64,000 nt of DNA from the NCBI GenBank assembly GCA_033220425.1, contig CM065646.1, positions 2,301,501-2,365,500 of the forward strand. Direction: 5' to 3'. A program made the translations under genes and the position numbers. This DNA is from Lepraria neglecta. Its lineage: Eukaryota; Ascomycota; Lecanoromycetes; Lecanorales; Stereocaulaceae. Of the stretch, positions 1 through 12,098 are shown one piece after another. The notes below the pieces were generated by a model that was not told the origin of the DNA, searched no databases, and was given only the letters and a program-made list of their open reading frames with translations. How positions within the stretch are numbered: the stretch's first letter is position 1; every line of letters begins with the position of its first letter.

Positions 1-762
1 TTCCAACATTGTGTGTCTAAACGAGAGGGTTCTAAGCCTGACTCGAAATAGCAATGCGTCAATGGGCTCTTGTAATGTTGAAATCATTGTGTTTCAACGG
101 AAAATGTTTTGTGTTGAAGCTGGTTGTCATCAGGGGTTTGAAGGACTCCTGTATGCGGCTCAAACCTGGTCGTTTAAGTAGGCGGTCTTGGTAGGAAATC
201 ATTAGATGAGCTCAGACCCAAGTTTTGGCCCGAAGGAGACGACCAAGTGGGGTTCTCCCGTGTCGACTCGCTAGCCGAGTGCATCGCTCACGGCTTTCAA
301 GAGCGTAGCTCGCATTGGTCATTAGCTTCGTGGTTGAAAGAATGATACGTTTTCTACGATACTTGAAGATGATGCAATTTGCAGATAAAGGTGAGGAAGG
401 CCTGCGAACAATGAGCTCGTTGTACGCTAGCCAAAAAGAGCAAGCGGCGTGTCTGCCTAGTCATCCGCGACGCTACAGCCCCAGGCCGAAAGGCAGAGAC
501 AGTACTTTTCCATCTATGTTTCTAGGATGATCTTCTCAGTCAACCTAGAATCTATTTCTAGTATTGTAGAGTGGTAGAGCATTATATCCACCCACAAGTC
601 CGCCTTCGCACCACGCAGAGATATTTTTGACTTGCCCTCCCCATCACTCATCTACGCTGCGACGGCGGTCTCAAGAGGTTACCTTATTTTGTGGATCAAG
701 CATAGACTTGTCACCATCCCTCGAATTACGAGCTTTGATGTTTCGGATAGTATAACAGCTCC
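1..762. other. Intergenic, no gene recognised
   Basis: No open frame with recognisable protein character is present and no repeat was seen. The only sizeable frame (315-530) has no family resemblance. The last 100 bases probably carry the promoter and 5' UTR of the CorA-like gene that starts at 763. Confidence 0.5.
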
Positions 763-2403
763 ATGAGCAAGCAAGGCCCTTTCCAATCTACGGGTGCATC
801 TCCTGCAGATGGATCACATATTGCTTCAGGAAAATACCAGAGCCGTGTAGTATCTCTACGCTCGAAATATCCTAACATCACCTACCCCAATGATCCCAAT
901 GAACACTACCCAAGATACAAGCCTCCACCCGGAGTGAAGAAACTAGGCAAAGTCACTGTTCTGAAGTTTGAAGGCGAGCAGGTTCCCACAAGGACCGATT
1001 TGGTGGAAGGCAGGGAGCTGCAGACTTTCCTTCAGCGAAGCTCGCCAGAGAGGGATGCTGATACTACACGGCGCCTATATCTCGTGGAGGGTTGGGACCC
1101 TGATCTGATCGGTGTTCTCGGAGAGCATTTCCAGATCAGTCCCGCCCTGCTTGTAAGGCAATATCGCTCTGGCATGTGGGAAAAGTTTCACAAATCTGGA
1201 AACATGCCCTGTCTTCCGTCCACTTTTGATCTTGAACAATCATGGACGATCGCATATTATGAACCTCGTTATTTTTGGCCGCAGTTTCCCAGGCTACAAG
1301 GACGTACCTGGAGGGCTGCCGAGAATTGCCGTCACATCAGTCTTTCGCGAGTGCTTGGCGGTTTTGACAACGTGGGTATAGTCAATCGGAAAGCTTCGTA
1401 TTGGTCAAGGACATCAGGCAGAGGAGGTTGGGATGGTAAGTCCACAGATAGTGTGAGCTGAACAGGAGTAATAACTTTCCAGCAATACTGTTCCTGGATC
1501 CTCCTGTCCGCGAGATCTTCATCGGGTCTCCACCACATGTGCAACAAGTATCAGTGCCAGGCGAACCGTACCAAGGAGGATATCCGGATTTCTCGAAGTA
1601 CGAAGATCTTGACGACGCCTGCTCAAGCTGCGGTCCTTCGAGGCAACCGATGCTAGAAGATATATGCTTTTACTGGACACACCACAGAAAAAGCATTGTC
1701 GTCGCCGATGAGCCGGTCGTTGCCACAATTTTTCTGAGAAAGATTGTCGCCTCAAATTACATGTTATGCATTGGTTACATTGTTGCCTTACTCGGCGAGC
1801 TTGACTACAACGTCTCACGCAGAGATCGCCCCATTAGTGAGCTGGATATTACATGGGTGGAGGAGCGTTGGAAAGACCTGCAAGCTTGGAATCGTCAGTG
1901 CGCCCAGTACTGTGATAGTGTCGAAGCGATACTGGACAGTTTTGAAATCTCTTTGTCGGAAAACGAGGCACCAAGCTCTTGGGAAAGCTGTGAGAAAGAT
2001 TTTCATGTCATCTAAAGGAAGCTGCGAGGCATGAAAGCCAGGTCTGATGATTTGATATCCTCGTTCACCGGCCTGGCCGGGATCCTGGGAAATCGGCAAG
2101 CCTTGAAGGAGGCCAACCGCTCCTTACACGAAGCAAAGAGTGTCAAGATTCTGACGTTGCTGGGAATGTTGTTTTTGCCATTATCCTTTTGCGTCCGGAA
2201 TTCTTAGCATGAACGGAGACTTCTTGCCTGGTGCTTCCCTCTTCTGGATATATTTCGTAATAGTAATACCTCTTATAGTTTGTGTCTTCGGCGTTGCATT
2301 TCTGGTCAACATGGGATATGGGTTTAATGGCGAATGGTCTTTGAAAAATTGGGCGAGCTCCTCGGCGGGTATCAGAGGTGGCAAGAATGATAATATTCAC
2401 TGA
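763..2403 (+). pseudogene. CorA-like Mg2+ transporter family, broken copy
   Basis: The frame from ATG 763 runs to 1435 and joins at 1483 through a 47-nt intron (1436-1482, GTAAGT donor, CAG acceptor). The C-terminal half is like fungal CorA-type membrane proteins: a helical stalk ending in GNRQALKEANR, a first hydrophobic segment with FLPLSF, and a second (WIYFVIVIPLIVCVF) near 2250-2320. Two lesions break it. The first is an in-frame TAA at 2013-2015; downstream residues continue the family pattern in the same frame, so CAA to TAA is likely. The second is a one-base gain in the T run near 2187-2190, after which homology resumes one frame over (ASGILSMNGD) and ends at 2401-2403. The neighbour at 3204 is an intact member of the same superfamily. 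Sequencing error in the T run could explain the frameshift but not the stop. Confidence 0.7.
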
Positions 2404-3203
2404 ATTCCACTCGGGACAAGTCCGTCTGGCAGTTCTCTTCAGGAAATGAGTGCGTATGTCACATAGTCAAATATGACCGATTTTTATATTAAGATCGATC
2501 TCAAATCCTATAGAGAGACATTGGGCCAGTGCAGGAATGGGTGCATTTGTACCCGGTACTTGGTGGTGGAGGAAGTTGATGTTATCAGCAGCGAGGTCAG
2601 CATAGGTAGACGATAATAGAAAGAAGGGTTCACCTACCAGCCTGCCAGACCCCCTAATTGGCCATCCGCCTAGAGCCTGCCCCTAGAGACAATTGCATCT
2701 ACCCCTAGAGCTGATCCCTAAGCGGATCGCTACGGGAAGCTTCAGGGCCGGATGCTGTCACCTATAGGACCAACTCCCGGGCCCATTCAAGGTAGGTGGC
2801 CTGCGGAACTTCCCAGACGAAATCACAGCAAGTGCCACTCAGGCGCGGAGAAACATGCCTTCCGACAGCTCTTGCCTTGACCTTCCAACGTCATCTCCTA
2901 TGCTTCTCACATGCGGAAATCATCTTCAACTACCGGGTTGCATCATTTTCACGTCGCGATGAAGAAAACACAAAGCGAATGGAAACATCCTGTGCTGTGG
3001 GGGCGGGATTCCACCCCTGCCGGCGGCGGCGCAGACTCAAACCTGCAGGCTGACCAGCGCTAAAGATGAGCCGCACCAAAGCTGAAGATTCAAAGCCGAT
3101 CATACACACAGTATCCTCTGAAGCTTCTCCTACTAGTTAATTACGCTTTCGCTGACCTAACTACCCTTTTGAGTCCGAGTAATGGACAATCGCGCGATTT
3201 TCA
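2404..3203. other. Intergenic between two CorA-like genes
   Basis: No gene is supported. The frame at 2796-3053 has no family character. The last 100 bases (a pyrimidine-rich stretch, then ATGs at 3181 in another frame and at 3204) should hold the promoter and leader of the downstream gene. The 3181 ATG opens a frame of about 45 codons overlapping the main start, which could act as an upstream ORF. Confidence 0.4.
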
Positions 3204-6200
3204 GTGCCTACAGAAGACGCCCCAGAGATGGATCGAGACGCCGAGAAACCTTTTGTTGTCGATCGAGCCAACAGCTTCCCGAGAGACAGAGGATACCCGT
3301 CGAACGGCCCTCATGATCACGTCGTCGAAAGATCGACGAATGATTCCTTCTTCGCCGACAGACACCTACACCACCAAGGTACTGGCGACTTCGAGAACCG
3401 CAGACCAAACAAACGTTTGCGCTACACCATCCCGTTACGGCGGAAGAGGAGGCTTACCGGGGATGAAGAGAAGGGCTTCGACGAAAAGCGGGGCAATGGT
3501 GGACACCCTGCCCGACCTGGCGTGGAGCGGGAGACCTCTAGAGGTGCAGCGCCATATCTTCCTCAGGATCTCTACGAGATTATCTCTACACAATTCTGGG
3601 TCCCGGACGATGAAGGTCGAGAAGTCGTCACCCTGACAGTCAACGACGATACTACCAAAACAAAGCAAGAGAAGGTCTCTTACGAAAGTGTCTGGAGACA
3701 TATCCAAAGTGAAGCCATGACCTTCAAACAATTCCATAAGGAGGTCATGAGACTTCCAGGCCTTGAAGACGATGACCTTGCCCTAGCAGCTCGTCTTCTG
3801 AACAAGGTTCAGAAAACTTGCGAGAAGCAATTCGTACATGGCCGCTATCTTAAGCCCACTGTGCTTGTGTATGATGGGGCGGATCCAGAAGAGACTGCAA
3901 AGGACCAAAAGACTGCTACATTCGTCAGCCTGCCCATCTTCACCACTGAGTGTGAGCGCCACCATAAGTCAACCAATAAGGATGAGTTACATCCTGTTCG
4001 TGCACTTCTGCAATCCCGCTACCGTCTAGAATCTACCAAAGGTCGCGATAAAGAACAGGTCATCAGAAAAGTCCACTCCAATAGAGCACATGTTGTGCAC
4101 GTTCCGCAAATTTGGGCTTTGATAATCAACAAGCACACTATCATCACCTGTGCACCTTTGGGTACCTCTACTCTGCGTGGCGAGACAATCAAATTGGTTA
4201 AACACTCTGAGGCTCAATTGGACGAAGCAACGTGGTCCGTACATTTCACTGACGCTTGTGGAACCGTATTCTATCTGCCCCTAAGATTCTGCAAAAGCTG
4301 GTTTGGTCTCGTGAAGGAGATTGCAGACGACTGTCTCCATGATGAGTATAATCTCATACGTGATCAGCTGCTCCAGAATGGACCGCTTTATCAACTTGTC
4401 ACAGACCATGGAGTTCCGGTCACTGCAGAATCGTGGCCCCAGATGGTAGAAAGGGAGAAGAAAGAGGTTATACGACTCCGGCTCGTAGATAATGAGGGGA
4501 AATCGAATAGGCTACTGGTGACCTATTGTGACGAAAACGGCAACAAAATCGACTACGATTCGGACGCCAGCTCAGATACCTCGTCGATGTTCAGCCCGGA
4601 TGGAGGGGAAAGTGATGCTTCAGAATCGTCAATATCAAGTCTACCTACGTTTGAAGAAGTTGCTCCTGCTGTCGAAAAGCTGCGCAACCTACATGAAAAG
4701 CTCGAGCAAGCCAGGAGTCAAGATAACAATAGGAGAGTTGAGGCCCTCAGGGATCATAAGATACCGGCCTTGGAAAAGCAAATCTTGGAATTGATGGCAG
4801 AAGACTTGGATTTGGACAGGACGAGAAGAAGCCGTCCCCAGAAAAGGGCTAGGGCCATAGTTCCAGACGTCTACGAAGGTCGGCGTGGCTCGTCCCATCG
4901 ACTCTACGGAAATTCGATACTTAGTACGACGGGAGGTCCATCGATAAGGGTCAGCTCCAGGTCCAGATCAAGGTCGGGGTCTCGGCCAAGGCGTTCTCGA
5001 GGAGTACCTCAATACACCCAATCAACGTACGATCTGTCTTTGGACCAGCCTCAGGGACGTGGAAGCGCAAATCGGCCACCGCTGGCCTACAACCAGAGTC
5101 GGAGCTACTCTCAACCTCTTCATGTCTTTGAAGACTACTCCTTCCCGCCGCGTTCTAGCCAGCCCGCTCGTCGACAGTCTTATACAAGAACCACTCCTTC
5201 GCGCCTTACTATACCGTCCCGTACTCCGCATTCAGTATCTCGCTGGGACACAGTAAGGTCGCGGGTATTCAACGGTCCTACTCTTATCGCTTCGGCCACC
5301 CCAGTGTCTCCAAAAAATACTAAGAATGACATCTGCTACCAACCATCAAACAAACAATTGGCAAGGTCTCGCTGGGAATTCTTGAGGGCACAAATACTTG
5401 CAGGCAGCGATCTTGGCCAGAGCAATGGCCAAGCTAATAGAGAAATTTCTAGTGAACCCGTTTCTCCTCGTGCTCGCGAGAAATTAGCGAGCGCTATGAA
5501 GAACATGTTTAGCGATCAAGACGCTCGGCCCGACAAGCTAACTTCGAAAATTGCAAAGGTCCTGGATCCTGAGAACAGTGAAAGTGAAGCAAAGCCCAAG
5601 AAAAGGGTGGACTTTGCGATGCGAAATCCGGAGGCGAAGCCCAAGCTGAAACGATTGATCCAATTAGCACACAAGGAAGTCTTGAGCCCCACATCGCCCA
5701 CAATGACCAAGACCCCTTTTGCAGCAGAGATTGCACCCCCGGGAACTAGCAAAAAGACCCAAGACTTGCCGATATTTCTCTGGTCAACCCTTCACGCGCC
5801 AGCCGACGTGGTCGACCTCTCTTTGGCGTCGAAGGCGACACCGGCAGGTGCTGATCAGTCGCTGCCAGAGAAAATACCAGCTGAAATCAATCAAAACACA
5901 TTGAAAGTAGAAGAGCTTATACTTCGGACGGTCATGAACGAGATGCATACGAATATGAGGAAACCAAAGAAAGTATCCCCGGAATATGCTGATTTATACG
6001 GAAAGATTGCAGACAGGAGTGTTGCAGACGTCACATCTCTGATGGCGACCTTGGATACGGACGATAACCAGGCCAATGAAAATGGGAACCGCAACATGTC
6101 CACTTCTCTCAGCAGCCCAAATAGTAATCTAGCTGACAATCCTGACTCCGCTGAAACCAAGATGCGTCTGAAGGCTATTAGATCCGAGATATACGACGTC

Positions 6201-7315
6201 TGTGGCCAAATTCTTCATGCCTTCGTTCCACAATGCTACGAAGCGCCGGTAGTCTCGAAATACTGGGGAGCCATATACCAGATCATACACCATAGAACAC
6301 GCGTACGTGTAATCTATCTCAGTGAATGCTCATGCTGACTCATTTGCAGGATGAGGCCGTCTTGGACGCCATCACTGCTCGCTTGTGGGAAATCAATGAT
6401 CTAGTACGAAGTATCCAGATGGGAGTGCGAACAGATGATGGGAGCAAACAAGCACGATGTCAAATACCCCGTGCTCTTCCCGCAGCGTTCCAGCACTTGG
6501 TTATGTTGCTTGTCGTCTCGAGCACGGTGTCAGATTGGAGTGATCATTCATGGAATCAGATGCAAACCGCGTTCGACGAATGTGAAGGATTTTTCATTGA
6601 GGGCAGAAAGCAGCTAATACTCATGATCCACACCGACGACTATAGAGAGTCCGCTGGCTTTCAAGCAGTAGATTCCGAGGCCTTGCTATCCCTCGTTCTA
6701 GCAAACCTCGTATCCCATTTGTCAACCGAACGAGAGTTTCACCTCACAGAAGTCTACAGCGAATACACAACTAGGATCCACCAAATGGTCCGCGACTCAG
6801 CCTCCGTGAAAGTCTACGACAATATCAAGCTCCTCCGCGAAGAACTTGACATCATTAAAAACACCCTTAAGCAACAAGACGAAACCCTACGCGACTTCAG
6901 AACCACCATCAGCTATACCTACGGCGCCACTAGCCTCAGCCTCTCAGTCATAGACCGCATGCTCGAAAGCATCGAGCAGCGCATCGACGACTTCAACGAA
7001 CTACAAGGCCAAGCCGAAACAGCCCGTTTCCTAGCCGCTCAATCCATCTCTTTAAAGGCAGAATCGAATAACAAAGCCATCATCGTTTTCACAACAGTCA
7101 CGATTGTCTTTCTCCCGTTGTCGTTTGTAACGAGCTATCTAGGCATGAACACGTCTGATATACGGGGTATGCAGTCGACGCAGACGCTATTTTGGGGTGT
7201 TGGAGCCCCGCTTGCTTTTGTGGTGCTAGGTGCGGCGGTGTCTGCGGCATTTTATGGGACGCTGACGCAGAGGATTACCGGGAAGGCGTGGAGAAATAAG
7301 GAGAAGAATGAATAG
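3204..7315 (+). CDS. Giant CorA-like Mg2+ transporter domain protein (1354 aa)
   Basis: Two exons, 3204-6302 and 6350-7315, are joined by a 47-nt intron (GTACGT donor, GCTGAC branch point, TTGCAG acceptor); exon 1 is exactly 1033 codons and the total is in frame. The C-terminus has the CorA plan: a helical stalk, a first membrane segment at about residues 1276-1300 ending in Gly-Met-Asn (1298-1300, the family signature), and a second at about 1313-1336. The long N-terminal part is unlike bacterial CorA. It has a charged leader, a folded region with many Trp and His (about 120-420), an acidic Ser/Asp stretch, a short coiled coil, and an Arg-Ser-rich tract near residue 580. It is probably a plasma-membrane or organelle-membrane protein; ion transport is inferred from the C-terminal domain only. 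ATG 3228 is an alternative in-frame start. Confidence 0.85.
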
Positions 7316-7768
7316 TTGTATTAGTTGTGATATGAGTAGTCAATGTTGATAATGTATGGAATACGTGCACATGATGTATGTCTATATTATAGATGTCTCA
7401 ATCCACATACCTACCTACATAAGCTCCTCGAAGCTTCGTGAAACGAGAGCAATCGTTCAGCTTCCTCAATCGAGTACAACGTATAAATCCACTCTTTCTT
7501 AAGCCGGTGCGATGTTCCTCTCTAGAGTGGAGATCGTGGCAGGTAGAGTGACCAGCCCGGTACCAAACAGCGATCTTCTTCCAGCCTGGTATCTATGTGG
7601 AAATCGGCTCGGTTGAAATGGGCCTCCTATCCAAATTGCAGCCACGCGTCCTTTCTTTTACGGCCAGTCCAACAAGAACTTTGGAAAAGCGATCAGATGC
7701 AATTGAACTTATTCGCAGGTGCTCGGAACAATTAGCTGTGGATGCCGTAGGGGAATTTCAGCGAGTGG
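7316..7768. other. Intergenic 3' region of the giant CorA-like gene
   Basis: Contains the probable 3' UTR of the upstream gene. The frame opening at 7597 runs into the adjacent repeat element and shows no family character. No gene is supported. Confidence 0.5.
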
Positions 7769-8171
7769 ACAAAAGTTCTCGCCGTTTCGCGATTTTACGG
7801 CAAAACCGTTATTTTCGACCAACAAAGAGCCCTAAAATTTCTTTAGTTTTAGAATATTAGTAGAGGTAACTTTCCGCCGATAGTTTTTAAAACTCGGGCT
7901 CCAATATGGAATGGTACTGATGTAAGTATTTAAAAATTAAATTTTTTAGGGGATTTACCGTTAAAATCCGCGAATTTTTTTCCCCGCCTACTTTACGTCT
8001 TTTATTTCACGACCTTATTTAACCCACCTTCCGAAGATTACAAAATATAGATTTAATAAATTCTTAAGACTTAAAAAGTTTAGAAAATTCTAGGTCGGAA
8101 GGAACAAGTTGTAGCTTTATGAAAAATGTACGAGTTTTGGTATAAAAGCGGGATAGGGCGAGAACTTTTGT
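7769..8171. mobile_element. MITE-like non-autonomous DNA transposon, 403 bp
   Basis: A perfect 15-bp inverted repeat bounds the element: ACAAAAGTTCTCGCC at 7769-7783 and its exact reverse complement at 8157-8171. Similarity continues inward in degenerate form for about 25 more bases (both ends share TTTTA and CCAAAAC-like steps). The interior is strongly AT-rich, with runs of A and T unlike the flanks, and has no coding capacity. This is the form of a miniature inverted-repeat element mobilised by a DNA transposase. No clean target-site duplication was found next to the repeats, so the true ends may lie a few bases outside. The family is not recognised. Confidence 0.7.
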
Positions 8172-8545
8172 TCTAGTACTGTAACTGCCAAAGAGGCCCG
8201 GTCCGAAGAATTCGGCACCAATCATCTTCAGGGCTGGTGGCCAAACATGTTATCTCACCATTTACTCTCTCAAAGTTGGTGTAGCTAGTCAGACGTAGGC
8301 TGTACTGAACTGGTCCATCATGATACTTGAACAAAAGAAGGTCGAAATATTTCCACATCGCAAGAGCAGTGCTTAAGATCCGCTTCAACAGCATGCAATG
8401 AGATTGAACCAAATACATATATGGAACAACCCAGATCCTTCTTCTCGGCCATTGTGCTAGTAACAAAGTGCCAGCTATGCTCTGAAACGCCGTGGAACGC
8501 CGTGGAATATATAAGCGGTGAGTCTACGAAACAGCAGTCCCAATC
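8172..8545. other. Intergenic between MITE and ankyrin pseudogene
   Basis: No gene is supported. It holds the 3' flank of the minus-strand ankyrin pseudogene. A short direct repeat (AACGCCGTGG, twice in tandem near 8487-8505) is the only structure seen. Confidence 0.4.
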
Positions 8546-10135
8546 TCATTTCTTCTCTCCACCATCGCTCTTGACGTCAGACTCCGCTACAGGAGGAGCT
8601 ATACCCATCTCCACCGCTATCCTCTGCTTGTTAAACTCCAACGTCTCCTTTTCTCTTCTCTTTATCTCCCCACGGAAAGCAACAACCTCAGGTCGATTCT
8701 CTGGTGCATTCGCACTACGGGCACTGATCCAAGCTTCGAAATCCTTCTTATCCTTCATTTGCCACAGCTCTAATGCCGTCGCATACTCGCTAGCCGGGGT
8801 ATGGAGGGCGGCGTGCTCCAAAATGGTGCGGACAATTCCGAGATGCTGCTTGTTCCAAGCTTTGAGAAGTGCGTCCAAACCAAATCCCTTCATCCTCTCA
8901 CTTGGCGCCAGAAAAGAGCAATGGGGCCCAGGCTGCTGGGGGACGATTTCAGCGCCAGCATCGAGCAGGAATTCGACAGTGGGAGATTGATCAGCACTGG
9001 TCGCAGCGTTGCTGAGAGCGGTATCTCCATCTCCGTCTTGGCTGTTTATGTCGCCTGTGATTGGTATCAATCGTTTACACAAGTCCGGTTTTCCGAGTTC
9101 CGCTGCCAAAGACAATGCAGAATTCCATGAAGATCTAATTTATCAGAATCTGCTCCGGCCCTGAGGAGTACTTCGACAGCACTGTCATGTCCTCCTCTAG
9201 CAGCTGCATGCAAAGCTGTCCAGCCCCCGGCGTTGATTGTCTCGAGAGTACTGCCGGCATCCAACAATAGAGTGATTATACTTGCGAGTCCGGCGAAGGC
9301 AGCAACGTATAACGGTGTCTGTCCGTCTATGCTTCGGAGGTTGAGATCGGCGTTGGAGGCGAGAAGCAATCATCTGACAGCATCTTCAGGTCCATAGCTA
9401 GCTGCAAAGTTCAACGGCGTCGATCCGTACAGATTTTGGAGATTTTGGTCAGCGCCGTGAAAAGAAGTATCTGTATCATCTTTTCGTGGCGGTTTTTCAC
9501 CGAAATATTTAACGCCTTGGACCCATCCTTTGTGGAAATTCTCATGTCTGCATCACGGGCAAGCAGCGACCTAGCGACACTCTCATGGTCTTGACTAGCT
9601 GCAAGAGATAGCGCTGTCCACCCATTGTTCTTTTGAATGTTAGTCACGTATATAGCTGTATCTGCTAGCAAGGTGTAATGCTGTCGTTTTCATTACCATG
9701 GACATCGGCCTCGTGCAAAAGGAGTAGCTTGGAAATATCCTCAAGTCCCTTGCTAGCAGCAATGTTCAATGGTCGCCAGCCGCCATTCGAAGGAATATTC
9801 ACATCAGCTCCATGACCAATAAGCACTCTAAGGACAAGCTCAAAATTTGCGTTGTTGTCGCTTGCAATTGAAGCGTTCCAGGCCGTCACAATCTTTGCTT
9901 CGCTAGTGTCATTGGATTTGCCTACTTGCTTGTACGGAAGAGCTTGCATCTGCGATAGTGCTTCCACCAGAGGTGTCCGTCCCAAAGAATCTCGGGCATC
10001 CACGGAAGCCCTGTTCTGACATGAAAGCCTTACCACATTCACGTTGCCTAGGTAAGCTGCAGCGAGCAAAGGGGTCACTTGGTAGAAACTCCGAATGTCG
10101 ACGTCCACACCATGCCTGATAATCAATTTTGCCAT
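8546..10135 (-). pseudogene. Ankyrin-repeat protein, decayed
   Basis: Read from 10135 down to 8546, four overlapping frames together encode a run of ankyrin repeats with the usual TPL-AA and LLL-GAD signatures, but no single frame does. Breaks seen: a shift with loss of part of a repeat near 9665-9675; a shift near 9450, after which GADQNLQNLYG continues in another frame; a TGA near 9372 where family spacing predicts a coding residue; and a shift near 9110-9120. The last segment (9115-8546) has no further ankyrin repeats and a charged C-terminal tail. The first visible repeat begins mid-unit (AKLIIRHGVDVD), so the 5' part is missing. None of the breaks has convincing splice sites. Ankyrin arrays bind proteins; the original partner cannot be told. 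Confidence 0.7.
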
Positions 10136-11070
10136 TGCAAGTGACTTTTCTGCCCACGCTTAGCGGAGCGCTTCTTTGGACCACGACACGTCTTTTTGTA
10201 CGAAGCTGGCGCTGGTGTTTCCGGTACATCGGCCGATGGGCCAGGTGGGTTCTGCTCTGTAGCAGCAGGCAAGGGCCCCGGCGGCGGGTCCTCACTTGGA
10301 GTCCTTGCTGCCACTGTATCTACCTCGCCACTTTCTGCTACACTCGATGCGTCGTCTCCGTCATCTTCCCTAGCAGGTCCAAAGTTCGCATTCTTAGCGC
10401 CGCGCTGCTGCCTACGTCGCTTCTTCTTTTGCTTGTCAGGCGAGGATGTTTCCGGTGGACCGTCTGACGGGCCAGTTGCATCGTTCTTCTGGGCAGTAGA
10501 CGAAGGCGCAGGCGGCAAATTCTCATTCGGAGATTTTGCAGCCGCTGCTTTTTCCTCGCCGTTCCTAGCTGAAGGCTTTTGCGTATTCTCTCTACCTGCT
10601 CCTGACTCCGTCTTGCCATTTTCTTCGCCATTCTGAGGCTTTGGTGCCACTGTTTCTGGTATGTCGTCTTTGGCTGATGGCTTCTTATGATCTTCTTCAG
10701 CATCGTGTTCAAGGCATCATCCGCTTGCTGAGAATCTGGGTCGCGATGCATCGCTGTCTTGAGCTGAAGTGTGTGACTGTGGTGGGGATGAAGGTGGAAT
10801 CCACGCAAGCTTGGTGAGATTGGACCGGCAGCGTCTAGCAATGTCAAGATCGAGTGGTGGGCGGTCTCTTTGTGTTGCCAGGGATTGGAGTTAGTGTTGA
10901 GGGGATGCTTGAACACATTCTCGCCATTTCCAAGTTCACTCTCGCAAGCACTTCCAGCGTCTTCTTTCCTGTACAGGATGTTAGCTGATATAACCACAAC
11001 ACTACACAGACCAAGGGCGCTTACTTTGCTCTTCGTCCGACAAGGGAGCAGAATTCCCCTCCCCAGCCAT
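10123..11070 (-). pseudogene. Disordered Lys/Pro-rich protein, probably decayed
   Basis: A start at 11070 opens a short exon (MAGEGNSAPLSDEEQ) followed by a good 56-nt intron (10969-11024, GTAAGC donor, TGTACAG acceptor). After it no one frame stays open. A plausible coding frame (PPLDLDIARRCRSNLTKLAW, about 10865-10800) leads in frame through one TGA near 10715 into the open stretch that ends at 10123. That stretch is low-complexity and carries a diverged tandem duplication of about 46 residues: a Pro-rich spacer, then a Lys/Arg block (KQKKKRRRQQRG and KKTCRGPKKRSAKRG). It overlaps the start of the ankyrin remnant by 13 bases in another frame, so the two may be halves of one broken gene. No family was recognised. 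Confidence 0.45.
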
Positions 11071-11742
11071 GAGCGAGCTGGATGCACGAGTACGATCAGC
11101 ATCTACCGAATCAAACAGCGGTATGATTAGAGGTGCCCGGTAAGACAAGTGGCACGGTAGGATTCGTGGTGCGGGCTTCTTTGGCCATACCGAGGAAAAT
11201 GGAGTAAGCACTGGGTCGCCGATGTGCGAATGTATCTGTGAATTGAACCCAGGTGTAGCTGCTTCGAAGTGCAATTAGGTGCGTGGGAAAGATGTGGCGG
11301 GTGCTGAGCCGCTTTGCTGTCAAGACAAGTTATCAGCTTGGGAGAAAGGTGGAAGACTGAAGAGATCCGCGTTACGTACTAATGCAGCGGTGTCCAAACC
11401 AACCGTCCGTCACTATCCTCCTCCGCCTCCATCACTAGGTGCTTTTATGTATATATAGGATGCACCTGCTCTTGTAAATGAAGCCGGATCGAGCACTTTA
11501 ACGTCTTGTTGAGGACGGGCAGTATTGGTATTTCCGAACCTTGAGAGATCAACGCCTTCCTAATGGATTTCACACCTTGGCGACATGAAGCTATGTGAAT
11601 CGTGTTTTTCCATTGCTCTGTGGACCGCTATCGACCTTTATGGCTATACGTCTTCAGATCTTCATCCTTGACCATCAACCCATATCGTTCTGCTAATGTT
11701 TTTGCCCAATAGTCAGCCACGTATCCCAAAACCACCGGCCGA
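11071..11742. other. Intergenic, no gene recognised
   Basis: This is the upstream side of the disordered-protein remnant. No supported coding frame, repeat or RNA gene was seen. Confidence 0.4.
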
Positions 11743-11828
11743 GGACTAGCCCTAACGCTCCCATCCCCGGCCGTCACTCCACCCCATACTGCCGTTGCAG
11801 TTGCCCTGCCGAAGTATTCGCCCCCTTA
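11743..11828 (-). repeat. Dispersed 3'-flank motif, copy 1 (downstream of coiled-coil gene A)
   Basis: On the plus strand it begins GGACTAGCCCTAACGCTCCC at 11743, followed by CATCC, a CCGTC block, and a second block CCCTGCCGAAGTATTCG about 45 bases later. The same two blocks recur 3' of the other two coiled-coil genes (15794-15889 and 19369-19680). Relative to the minus-strand gene it lies 270-360 nt beyond the stop codon at 12099, in the same orientation as the other copies relative to their genes. It could be a 3' UTR or processing element, or a remnant of a small transposon or of an ancestral duplication. Confidence 0.7.
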
Positions 11829-12098
11829 TCTTCCTCCCACTCCAGCCGAATACCTTAGATGTCAGAGACCTCGCCGGGTCTTGACTTCATCAGCAATCTT
11901 AAGAGCCTTGACGCCTCCGCTTGGCTATACGCCTCGTCAGTGAGTTGATACAAAAAGGTTGCACTCGGGGTAAGTGGATTTGCAGACTCACCAATCCCCC
12001 AACCACCGTGCTGTTTTGAGTCACTGTTCTCTTGTTGTCTTGTTCTTTTTTTCTTTCTTTTTGTATATGTATATGCGATTTGAATTTATATTCGAGCT

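Noticed and set aside
2005-2045. Pair of compensating frameshifts in the CorA-like pseudogene
   Set aside because: Reading straight through the TAA in the same frame gives the expected stalk sequence (RKLRGMKARSDDLISS), so a single nonsense codon is enough.
10338-11102. 254-codon minus-strand open frame as a gene
   Set aside because: It runs through a convincing intron and through the Lys/Pro-rich segment in a different frame from the better coding frame; its Leu/Arg/His composition is that of a shadow frame.
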